Source of the DNA: Pelomonas sp. Root1237
GTDB taxonomy: Bacteria; Pseudomonadota; Gammaproteobacteria; Burkholderiales; Burkholderiaceae_C
Assembly (NCBI RefSeq): GCF_001425055.1
Contig: NZ_LMDK01000012.1
Location: 62,001-126,000, forward strand
Direction of reading: 5' to 3'
Length of the DNA: 64,000 nucleotides
Shown here: piece by piece, positions 26,057-33,639 of the stretch
Numbering within the stretch: position 1 is the stretch's first letter
Layout: every line of letters starts with the position of its first letter
The notes under the pieces: generated by a model
The model's database searches: none
What the model was told of the DNA's origin: nothing
Seen by the model: only the letters and a program-made list of their open reading frames with translations
Position numbers and translations under genes: made by a program

Positions 26057-26674
26057 ATGCGAATCAGCAAGACTCTGGTTGCCAAGGCAGCAACCGCGCT
26101 GGGGGCTTTGGTGTTGGCATCGACGGGGGCTCATGCAGCACCCGTGGTTGACCAGGCCAATGACGTGATTGGTACGGTCAGCTTCAACGGCGGCGCCCCG
26201 ACCTTGACCTGGCAGCAAGGCGTGGTGGCGGGGCAGACGGGCCAGTTGACGGCGATCGAGGTGTATTTCAATGCAGCCAATCTGGGCGCGGGTATCCAGT
26301 TCTTCGTCAACCAGGGTGCGGGTTGGCAAAGCGATGCGAACGACTTCGACGCGGTGCTGAATGGCCTGGTTGCCGGATGGAATCTGATCGACGTGTCGTC
26401 TGCCGGTATTTCGCTGAGCGCTGGTGACCAGTTGGTCTTTGGCTTCAAGGGGCAGAGCCCCGGCAATTTCAGCCCGTCGTTCACGGGGACGAGCGGCGAT
26501 GTCTATAGCCAAGGCCAGCTGTTCCTGAACGGTGCGGTGTATGCCGTCCCTGACTACGACGTCAACTTCCGCACCTATGTCGAAGCAGGGCGCCTGCCCG
26601 AGCCGGGTTCGGCTGCCCTGGTGGTGATCGCCTGTCTGGCCACTGGCCTGGCGCGGCGTCGCGCTCGCGCCTGA
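26057..26674 (+). CDS. PEP-CTERM sorting-signal protein
   Basis: A 205-aa secreted protein. GGGAGG (26045-26050) lies 6 nt before ATG 26057, which opens a signal peptide (MRISKTLVAKAATALGALVL...AHA). The body is a beta-rich, Gly/Asn/Gln-rich extracellular-type domain. The C-terminus is a full PEP-CTERM signal: 'LPEPGSAALVVIACLATGLA' followed by an Arg-rich tail. Such proteins are processed by exosortase and usually relate to exopolysaccharide or biofilm matrix; the exosortase itself is not in the window. Codon use is slightly less GC-biased than in the neighbours. Confidence 0.9.
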   Translation: MRISKTLVAKAATALGALVLASTGAHAAPVVDQANDVIGTVSFNGGAPTLTWQQGVVAGQTGQLTAIEVYFNAANLGAGIQFFVNQGAGWQSDANDFDAVLNGLVAGWNLIDVSSAGISLSAGDQLVFGFKGQSPGNFSPSFTGTSGDVYSQGQLFLNGAVYAVPDYDVNFRTYVEAGRLPEPGSAALVVIACLATGLARRRARA

Positions 26675-26705
26675 CGAGCGCTTGTCTGGTCGCGCTGGCC
26701 GGCGA

Positions 26706-27221
26706 TCAGCCGTTCGCCAGCGCGTTCAGCTTCTCGACCGTCGCCCAGTTGCGAGTCGTGCAGTCTTCGCCGAGATTTTTCAGCAGCGCAACGGCGGCCT
26801 TGCTTTCCAGGATGCCGTGGGCGCACCACAGATAGGCTGCGTGCTCGGTGACGACGAAGCGCTCGGCGCCCTGCGCTGTGATGGCAGCTGCGGCCTGCAG
26901 CGCGGCCGCATCGGTTGTCATCGCGACGAGCAGGCGGCTGGGGTCGTCTGCCTCGTCAATGCCATGCCCCGCCGCGATGGCGGCCCATTCGGCCGCCGTC
27001 TTCAGGATGACGGCGGCATCGACGCCCAGCTGCTCCCGCACGGCGGTGCGGATCTTGTCGGCGCTGAGCTTCTTCTTGACGTCGAAGACGGCATTGCCGC
27101 TGTTCAGCAGCGTCGAGACCTTGGTCGCGCCCAGCTCGGTGAGCAGGGCCTTGAGGTCGGCCATCGCGAGGCGCTTGGCCTTACCGACGTTGATGCCGCG
27201 CCACAGCGCCACGTAACGCAT
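26706..27221 (-). CDS. DUF1697 family protein
   Basis: A 171-aa protein with the DUF1697 signature: 'MRYVALWRGINVGKAKRLAM' start, 'TLLNSGNAVFD', and a C-terminal 'CTTRNWATVEKL'. The family is widespread and functionally uncharacterised. It ends 31 bases from the convergent PEP-CTERM gene and lies 10 bases downstream of the oligopeptidase stop, so it may be the last gene of the folD-prlC unit. Confidence 0.9.
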   Translation of the reverse strand: MRYVALWRGINVGKAKRLAMADLKALLTELGATKVSTLLNSGNAVFDVKKKLSADKIRTAVREQLGVDAAVILKTAAEWAAIAAGHGIDEADDPSRLLVAMTTDAAALQAAAAITAQGAERFVVTEHAAYLWCAHGILESKAAVALLKNLGEDCTTRNWATVEKLNALANG

Positions 27222-27231
27222 CAGAAGCCTT

Positions 27232-29220
27232 TCAGCTCATGCCCTGGTGACGCAGCAGCGCGTCGATCTTGGGCTCGCGGCCGCGGAAGGCCTTGAAGTT
27301 GTCGATGGCATCGCGCGCTCCGCCTTGCTCCAGCACTTCATTCAGGAAGCGCTTGCCGGTGGCGGCGTTGAACACGCCTTCCTCTTCGAACGCACTCCAG
27401 GCGTCGGCGCTGAGCAGCTCGGCCCACTTGTAGCTGTAATAGCCCGCCGCATAGCCGCCTGCGAAGACGTGGGAGAAGCTGTGCTGGAAGCGGTTGAAGG
27501 CCGGCGGGATCAGCACGGCGACCTCGGCGCGCACCTCGTCCAGCACCTTCTGCACGTCGGCCTCAGCGCCCGGCTCGCCATGCAGGCGCATGTCGAACAG
27601 CGCGAACTCGATCTGGCGCAGCGTCATCAGCCCGCTCTGGAAGTTCTTGGCCGCGGTCATCTTGTCGAAGAGATCGCGCGGCAACGGCTCGCCGCTGTCG
27701 ACGTGGCCGCTGAGCTGTTGCAGCACGTCCCATTCCCAGCAGAAGTTCTCCATGAACTGGCTGGGCAGTTCGACGGCGTCCCATTCGACACCGGAGATGC
27801 CGGAGACGCCGAGGTCGTTCACCTGCGTCAGCATGTGATGCAGGCCGTGGCCGAATTCGTGGAAGAGGGTGATGACGTCGTCGTGGGTCAGCAGCGCCGG
27901 CTTGTCGCCGACGGGGCTGGCGAAGTTGCAGGTCAGCAGCGCCACTGGCGTCTGCTGCTCACCCGTGGGCTTGAGCCAGCGGCTGCGCACCTCGTCCATC
28001 CAGGCGCCGGGGCGCTTGCCGTTGCGCGCGTAAAGGTCGAGATAGAACTGGGCGATGAGTTGGCCACCGCGGCGCATCTCGTAGAACTTGACGGTCTCGT
28101 GCCAGACCGACGCCGTGGCCTCGCTGATGGACACGTCGAACAGGCGCTCGATGATGGAGAACAGGCCCGGCACGACCTTGGTGGCCGTGAAGTACTGCTT
28201 CACCGTCTGGTCGCTGAAGGCGTAGCGGGCTTCCTTGAGCTTCTCGCTCCAGTAGGAGACGTCCCAGGATTCCAGCGGTTGCCCCTTGGAAAACTCGCGC
28301 AGCTCGGCCAGGTCCCTTTCGGCGAAGGGCCGGGCGCGCTTGGCGAGGTCGCGCAGGAAGGTCTTCACCTCCTCCGGCGTCGAGGCCATCTTGGGCGCCA
28401 GCGACACCTCGGCGAAGTTGGCATAGCCGAGCAACTGGGCCTCTTCCTGGCGCAGGGCCACGATCTCGCGCATGGCGGCGGTGTTGTCCCATTCCGGCTT
28501 GCCCGTCTCGCTGGCGCGGGTCACGTAGGCGCGGTAGAGCTTCTCGCGCAACTCGCGACTTTCCGCGTATTGCATGACGGGCAGGTAGACCGGGAAATGC
28601 AGCGTGAGCTTGTGGCCGCCGTCGTCGAGCTTGGTGGCATCCAGCACATCCTGCGGCACGCCGGCCAGTTCCTCGGCGATGGCGATGTAGCTCCAGCCGT
28701 CGGTCGCGTCCAGCACATGCTCGCTGAACTGCTGCTGCAGTTCGGCGCTGCGCTCCTGGATCGCGGCATAGCGCTCGCGGGCCGCGCCCTGCAGTTCGGC
28801 GCCGGACAGCACGAAGTTGCGGATGGCGTGCTTGAGCACCTGCTGGCGCGGTGCGCTCAGCGTTGAACCTTGAGCGGCGACCACGGCCTTGTACTTGGCG
28901 AACAGCGCCTCGTTGGCGCCCATGGCCGTGCTGAACTCGGTGACGGCCGGCAGCATCGCGTTGTAGGCCTCGCGCAGTGCCGGCGTATCGGCGACGGCGT
29001 TCAGATGGCCCACGGCACCCCAGGCGGCGCCCAGGTGCTCGGTGCTGGTATCGAGGATGCGCGACAGCGCGTCGTAGTCGCCCGGCGTCTCGGGCTTGGT
29101 GGCCTCGTCCAGTGCAACCTGCGCGGCGGCCAGCAGTTGCTGGATGGCCGGCTGCACATGCTCGGGATGGATGGCCGCGAAGTCGGGCAGGGCGGCAGTG
29201 GAGAGCAGAGGATTTGTCAT
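27232..29220 (-). CDS. prlC: Oligopeptidase A (M3 metallopeptidase)
   Basis: A 662-aa cytoplasmic zinc peptidase, the usual length for the family. The HExxH zinc motif reads 'LFHEFGHGLHHML', followed by the second-shell Glu in 'ISGVEWDAVELPSQFMENF'. ATG 29220 gives the typical start 'MTNPLLSTAALPDFAAIHPE'. It degrades peptides, including cleaved signal peptides. The start is one base past the folD stop, so the two are co-transcribed; the same pairing is common in Burkholderiales, from memory. Confidence 0.95.
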   Translation of the reverse strand: MTNPLLSTAALPDFAAIHPEHVQPAIQQLLAAAQVALDEATKPETPGDYDALSRILDTSTEHLGAAWGAVGHLNAVADTPALREAYNAMLPAVTEFSTAMGANEALFAKYKAVVAAQGSTLSAPRQQVLKHAIRNFVLSGAELQGAARERYAAIQERSAELQQQFSEHVLDATDGWSYIAIAEELAGVPQDVLDATKLDDGGHKLTLHFPVYLPVMQYAESRELREKLYRAYVTRASETGKPEWDNTAAMREIVALRQEEAQLLGYANFAEVSLAPKMASTPEEVKTFLRDLAKRARPFAERDLAELREFSKGQPLESWDVSYWSEKLKEARYAFSDQTVKQYFTATKVVPGLFSIIERLFDVSISEATASVWHETVKFYEMRRGGQLIAQFYLDLYARNGKRPGAWMDEVRSRWLKPTGEQQTPVALLTCNFASPVGDKPALLTHDDVITLFHEFGHGLHHMLTQVNDLGVSGISGVEWDAVELPSQFMENFCWEWDVLQQLSGHVDSGEPLPRDLFDKMTAAKNFQSGLMTLRQIEFALFDMRLHGEPGAEADVQKVLDEVRAEVAVLIPPAFNRFQHSFSHVFAGGYAAGYYSYKWAELLSADAWSAFEEEGVFNAATGKRFLNEVLEQGGARDAIDNFKAFRGREPKIDALLRHQGMS

Positions 29221-29221
29221 A

Positions 29222-30079
29222 TCAAGCAGACTTGGCGACGCGTTCCGCAGATTCAAGCGTGTTGACCAGCAACATGGCAATGGTCATAGGACCCACGCCG
29301 CCGGGCACGGGCGTGATAAAGCCAGCCACTTCCTTGACGCCGTCGAAGTCCACGTCGCCGCAGAGCTTGCCCTCGTCGTTGCGGTTGATGCCCACGTCGA
29401 TGACGACTGCACCCGGCTTGACCATGTCGGCGGTCAGCATGTTGCGCCGGCCGACCGCGGCGACGACGACGTCGGCCTGGCGGGTATGGTGGCCAATGTC
29501 CGGCGTGGCGCTGTGGCAGACGGTGACCGTGGCATTGGCCTGCAGCAGCAGCAGGGCCATGGGCTTGCCCACGGTGTTGCTGCGGCCGATGACGACGGCA
29601 TGCTTGCCGCGCAGGTTGAAGCCGGTGCTCTCGATGAGCTTCATGCAGCCATAGGGCGTGCAGGGCCGAAAACCCGGCAGCTGGGTCATCAGCTCGCCGG
29701 CGCTCAGCGTCGAGTAACCGTCCACATCCTTGCTCGTCGCGATGGCTTCGATGACCTTGTGCGGGTCGATGTGCTTGGGCAGGGGCATCTGCACCAGGAT
29801 GCCGTGGATGCTGGGGTCGTTGTTGAGCGCATCGATGCGGGCTAGCAGTTCGGCTTCGCTGAACGTCGCTTCGTACTTCTCCAGCACCGAATGCAGGCCG
29901 GCGTCGGCACAGGCCTTGACTTTGTTGCGCACGTAGACGTGGCTGGCCGGATCGTCGCCGACGATGACGACGGCCAGGCCGGGCTGCACACCCTTGGCGG
30001 TCAGCGCCGCCGCGCGGGTCGCGACTTCGGCGCGGATGGATTTGGAGAGGGCGAGGCCGTCGATCAGTTGGGCGGTCAT
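29222..30079 (-). CDS. folD: Bifunctional methylenetetrahydrofolate dehydrogenase/cyclohydrolase
   Basis: A 285-aa enzyme interconverting 5,10-methylene-, methenyl- and 10-formyl-tetrahydrofolate. The diagnostic segments are '[18 protein letters not shown]' (with the catalytic Lys of the YxxxK motif), 'GILVQMPLP', '[18 protein letters not shown]' and '[17 protein letters not shown]'. ATG 30079 fits the family length. A frame extending upstream runs into the palindromic repeat at 30116-30178 and is not used. Co-transcribed with the oligopeptidase gene. Confidence 0.97.
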   Translation of the reverse strand: MTAQLIDGLALSKSIRAEVATRAAALTAKGVQPGLAVVIVGDDPASHVYVRNKVKACADAGLHSVLEKYEATFSEAELLARIDALNNDPSIHGILVQMPLPKHIDPHKVIEAIATSKDVDGYSTLSAGELMTQLPGFRPCTPYGCMKLIESTGFNLRGKHAVVIGRSNTVGKPMALLLLQANATVTVCHSATPDIGHHTRQADVVVAAVGRRNMLTADMVKPGAVVIDVGINRNDEGKLCGDVDFDGVKEVAGFITPVPGGVGPMTIAMLLVNTLESAERVAKSA

Positions 30080-30115
30080 GGCAGTGTGGGTCCGTTCAAA
30101 AACTGCAAAACAAAG

Positions 30116-30178
30116 CCACAGAGGCACAGAGACACAGAGAGAAACCTTGAATTTCTCTGTGTCTCTGTGCCTCTGTGG
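30116..30178. repeat. Palindromic element, copy B
   Basis: CCACAGAGGCACAGAGACAC (30116-30135, continuing to AGAGA) pairs with the sequence ending at 30178. The arms are 24-25 bp and almost perfect around a short loop. The core is the same as in copy A at 5298-5384. It lies just upstream of folD (start 30079), between folD and the response-regulator terminator. Confidence 0.92.
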
Positions 30179-30199
30179 GCGTGTTCAAATTTAGAAAGC

Positions 30200-30224
30200 A
30201 AAAAGCCGCTGAGAGTTCAGCGGC
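30200..30224 (-). terminator. Rho-independent terminator of the kinase-regulator operon
   Basis: Read on the minus strand, GCCGCTGA (30224-30217) pairs with TCAGCGGC (30212-30205) around a 4-base loop, followed by five T (30204-30200). It lies 21 bases past the regulator stop. Confidence 0.85.
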
Positions 30225-30244
30225 CTTCCGGTAGTCAGTGGAGG

Positions 30245-30868
30245 TCAGGCCTTCGCCGTGGCACCCAATGCGATCTTCAGCAGATCGGCCACGGTGTTGG
30301 CGTTGAGCTTTTCCATGATGTTGGCGCGGTGCGCCTCGACCGTCTTGATGCTGATGCCGAGGTCGTCGGCGATCTGCTTGTTCAGGCGGCCGGCGACGAT
30401 GCGCTCCAGCACCTGCGCTTCGCGCGTCGTCAGGCGCGCCAGCAGGGCGTCGCGGCTGGCGGCTTCCTGGTGGCTGGAGAAGGCTTCGCGGGCCTGGTCG
30501 AGCATGCGCTCCACCAGGGCCAGCAGCTCTTCTTCCTTGAAGGGCTTCTCGATGAAGTCCATCGCGCCCTTCTTCATGGTCTGCACCGCCATGGGCACGT
30601 CGCCGTGGCCGGTGATGAAGACGATGGGCAGGGGGCTCTTGCGTTCGATGAGGCGGTCCTGGAGTTCCAGGCCGGTCATGCCATCCATGCGGATGTCGGC
30701 AATCAGGCAGGCGACCTCGCGGGGGTCGTAGCGGGCGAGGAAGGATTCAGCGGAATCAAAGCACTTGACCCGGTAATCCTTGCCTTCGAGAAGCCACTGC
30801 AGGGAGTCGCGGACCGCTTCGTCGTCATCGACAACGTAGACGTTGCCCTTCTTGGGGATCAAGCTCAT
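30245..30868 (-). CDS. FixJ/DctR-type response regulator
   Basis: A 207-aa regulator. The receiver domain (about 8-120) has the acidic pair in 'YVVDDDEAV', phospho-acceptor Asp58 in 'LIADIRMDGM', Thr in 'VFITGHGD' and Lys in 'FIEKPFKEEE'. A LuxR-type helix-turn-helix follows ('LTTREAQVLERIVAGRLNKQ', 'SIKTVEAHRANIMEKL'). This is the FixJ/TtrR/DctR class, which normally activates a few genes. The ATG overlaps the kinase stop (ATGA) and a strong terminator follows, so kinase and regulator form a two-gene operon. The target may be the divergent pyruvate dehydrogenase operon or a C4-dicarboxylate system; neither is shown. Confidence 0.92.
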   Translation of the reverse strand: MSLIPKKGNVYVVDDDEAVRDSLQWLLEGKDYRVKCFDSAESFLARYDPREVACLIADIRMDGMTGLELQDRLIERKSPLPIVFITGHGDVPMAVQTMKKGAMDFIEKPFKEEELLALVERMLDQAREAFSSHQEAASRDALLARLTTREAQVLERIVAGRLNKQIADDLGISIKTVEAHRANIMEKLNANTVADLLKIALGATAKA

Positions 30869-33456
30869 GGTGCTGTGGGTTCTGTTCTCTGAGCGCTGCC
30901 GGGAGTGCCTGGGGAGGCTTCCTGACGCAGGTGTTCTGAGGTGATGGTGACCGGAATCGTGAATGCAAATCGGCAGCCGACGACCAAGGAGCCATTGTAG
31001 AGGTTCTCGGCTTTTATCCGGCCCTGGTGGGACTCGACGATAGACCGGCATAACCCTAAGCCGATGCCCAGGCCATCGGCCTTGGTCGAGAAGAAGGCCT
31101 CGTACATGCGCGACAGAACTTCATCGGGCAAACCCGGCCCCATGTCGGTGACCGAGAACTCGATCTGGCCGCCCAGCTCGGCGCTGTGCTTGGGGATGAC
31201 GCGCAGCTCGATGTGGCGGCGCGACGTCGGGAGCGAGGCGTTGTCGATCGCTTCGGCGGCATTCTTCAGCAGGTTCATCAGCACCTGCTCGACGAGGATG
31301 GGGTCCACCATCAGCTGCGGCAGGCGCTGGGCGACATAGGTGTGGATGGCCACGTTGCGCCGGCGCAGCTCAATGCCGGCGAGCTCGACCGCGTCTTCGA
31401 CGATGTCTGCGGCGTTGGCGGGCTGGCGTTGCGGCTCGCTGCGCTTCACGAAGTTGCGGATGCGGTGAATGATCTGGCCGGCGCGCTCGGCCTGCTTGGC
31501 CGTCTTGGTCAGTGCCGCCATCAGCGCATCCTTGTCGATGCTGTCGTTTCGCACACGGCTGACCATGCCGTTGCAGTAGTTGGTGATGGCGGTCAGCGGC
31601 TGGTTCAGCTCGTGGGCGACGCTGGAGGCCATCTCGCCCATGGTCATCAGCCGGCTCGTCACTTGGGCCTTGTCGGCCTGCAGCGCGGCCTGGGCCTCGG
31701 CGTGGCGGCGCATCGTGATGTCGGTGGCGATCAGCATCTGCGCCAGGCGGCCGTCGGTCCATTGCAGGTAGCGCGCGCGCACGTCAAACCACATGGCCAG
31801 GGACTCGACATAGACCTCGCGCGGGTCGGAGCCGGTTTCGGTCAGCGCCTCGGCGGGCAGGCCGGAATAGTCATCGACTTCGTCAGTGCCGTCGTCCAGG
31901 CCGCCGCGGCGGCTGGTCGTGCCCAGCAGATGGCCGCCGGCCAGCAGTGCGTGCCCGGCCGGGTCTGCGCCGAACCACAGGCGGTAGCTGCGGTTGGCGA
32001 ACAGCAGCTCGGGCGGCTGCACAGACAGCACGGACACGGCGGCGTCCAGCCCTTCCAGCACGGTGGTGAAGCGTTCGTGCGAGGCCGAGAGCTGGTCGCG
32101 CACGCGCTTGGCCTCGGTGATGTTGGTCATCGAGGTCATCCAGCCGGTCTGCTTGCCCTTGGTGTCCACCAGCGGCGACACATAGACGCGGGCATCGAAC
32201 TGGCTGGCGTCCTTGCGCTGGATCTTGACCTCCACCCCACCCGACGGGCTGCGGCCCTGCAGCTCTTGCTGCAGCAGGCGGGCGTTCTCCTCGCGGCGGT
32301 CCACGGGCCAGAACGGGTAGGGTGGTGTGCGGCCGACGAGGTCGGCCTCCGAGAAACCGGTCATCGCGCAGAAGGCCGGGTTCACGTAGGTGATGCGCGT
32401 GTCCATGTCCATGGCGCGCATGCCGGTCAGCATGGAGTTCTCCATGGCGCGGCGGAAGTTGGTTTCCAGCGTCAGCGCGTTCTGGATCTGCGTGCGCCGG
32501 CGCATGTGGCGCCAGGTGCCCAGCAGCATCCACACCGTCATGCCCGCCAGCGCCAGCACCAGCCAGAACAGTGCGTTGTTGATGAGGCCGATGGAAGTGC
32601 GCCAGCCCTGGCCGCGCAGCACCAGGCCATTGAGTGCCGGCGCCAGCGGCACGTCGTGCAGCAGCGAGGCGCGGCGCAGCACCTGGCCCGGCATGGGCGT
32701 GACGGTACTGCTGACGACCTGGTCGCGCGAATCCAGCACGGCGATGCTGTGGCGGGTGGCGACTTCGCTGGGCACGTAATAGCGCAGCAGCGATTCGACG
32801 GTGTACTCGGCGATCAGCACGCCGGCGAAGCCGCCGCGGTCGATCAGCGGGATGTGCAGCTGGAAGACGGTGACGCCGTTGGCATCGGCGAAGGGCGGCG
32901 AATAGACCGGCTGGCGGCGATCCTTGGCCGCTTCGAAAGCGATGGCCGCAGCGTTGGACTGGTTGGCCATGGGCATGGACGGGTCGCCGCCGTCGGCCGA
33001 CATCAGCCCGTCGGCCTGGAAGCCCGCCGCGCCGACGCTGCTGCGACGCTCGCGCTTGGCGCTCAGCCAGGTCACATGCGTCAGCTCGGGCCGCTCGCGC
33101 GCAAAAGCCTGGGCCTGGGCCGAAAACTCGTGCGCGTCGATCTGCCGCGTGACGACCTCGCGCGCGATGCGCACGAGCTGCTCCTGATTCTCGATCAGGC
33201 GCAGGCGGATCTGCTGCTGGGCGATCTCGGTGTCGCGCTTGACCGACTCGGTCTCGCGTTCGATTTCTTCGTTGCGCAGGTACCAGAAGGCCGAAATGAT
33301 GGCCGCCAGGAAGAGCAGCACGGAGATCAGCGGGCCCAGCGTGGCCAGGCGGTCCTGGCGTGACGGCGACTGCTTGAACCACCAGGTGGCGACCAGGCGG
33401 CGCGTCGTGGCGAGCCAGCGTTGGCTGCGGTTGGGCGAGGCGGAGACAGGGGGCAT
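30865..33456 (-). CDS. PAS-domain sensor histidine kinase (DctS/FixL-like)
   Basis: An 863-aa membrane kinase. ATG 33456 is used; a TTG two codons upstream is less likely. There are two membrane helices, at about residues 45-65 and 285-310, around a periplasmic sensor domain. PAS domains follow ('NPAFCAMTGFSEADLVGRTP'), then HisKA with 'MGEMASSVAHELNQPLTAIT' and an HATPase domain with 'NLLKNAAEAI' and 'GLGIGLGLCRSIVE'. The HELNQPL form and the paired LuxR-type regulator place it with the DctS/FixL group, which sense organic acids or redox state. It is transcribed away from aceE, 183 bases apart. Confidence 0.9.
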   Translation of the reverse strand: MPPVSASPNRSQRWLATTRRLVATWWFKQSPSRQDRLATLGPLISVLLFLAAIISAFWYLRNEEIERETESVKRDTEIAQQQIRLRLIENQEQLVRIAREVVTRQIDAHEFSAQAQAFARERPELTHVTWLSAKRERRSSVGAAGFQADGLMSADGGDPSMPMANQSNAAAIAFEAAKDRRQPVYSPPFADANGVTVFQLHIPLIDRGGFAGVLIAEYTVESLLRYYVPSEVATRHSIAVLDSRDQVVSSTVTPMPGQVLRRASLLHDVPLAPALNGLVLRGQGWRTSIGLINNALFWLVLALAGMTVWMLLGTWRHMRRRTQIQNALTLETNFRRAMENSMLTGMRAMDMDTRITYVNPAFCAMTGFSEADLVGRTPPYPFWPVDRREENARLLQQELQGRSPSGGVEVKIQRKDASQFDARVYVSPLVDTKGKQTGWMTSMTNITEAKRVRDQLSASHERFTTVLEGLDAAVSVLSVQPPELLFANRSYRLWFGADPAGHALLAGGHLLGTTSRRGGLDDGTDEVDDYSGLPAEALTETGSDPREVYVESLAMWFDVRARYLQWTDGRLAQMLIATDITMRRHAEAQAALQADKAQVTSRLMTMGEMASSVAHELNQPLTAITNYCNGMVSRVRNDSIDKDALMAALTKTAKQAERAGQIIHRIRNFVKRSEPQRQPANAADIVEDAVELAGIELRRRNVAIHTYVAQRLPQLMVDPILVEQVLMNLLKNAAEAIDNASLPTSRRHIELRVIPKHSAELGGQIEFSVTDMGPGLPDEVLSRMYEAFFSTKADGLGIGLGLCRSIVESHQGRIKAENLYNGSLVVGCRFAFTIPVTITSEHLRQEASPGTPGSAQRTEPTAP

Positions 33457-33487
33457 GCGCAATTATCCGGGCCGATGCCGATCTCGT

Positions 33488-33508
33488 TGATTTCACAATA
33501 AGAAATCA
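33488..33508. promoter_or_regulatory. Palindromic operator candidate upstream of aceE
   Basis: TGATTTC (33488-33494) and GAAATCA (33502-33508) are perfect 7-bp arms around ACAATAA, an AT-rich 21-bp site in otherwise GC-rich DNA. It lies 150 bases before aceE and 31 bases upstream of the divergent kinase start, so it could control either. The spacing does not match the E. coli PdhR site. Which protein binds is unknown. Confidence 0.5.
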
Positions 33509-33639
33509 CCTCGCACCATTTGGGAAAGTGCTCGAGCCTGTGAGACACTCCGCCCCGCTCGCGGGCCTGGGTCCGCACCTCGCACCTGTTAGAACTGCCA
33601 CTTTCGCCCGCAGAGGCGGATTTATTAGGAGACACGGCC

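Noticed and set aside
31186-33363. 725-codon open frame antisense to the PAS kinase
   Set aside because: No motif or ribosome-binding site; the opposite strand encodes a complete histidine kinase.
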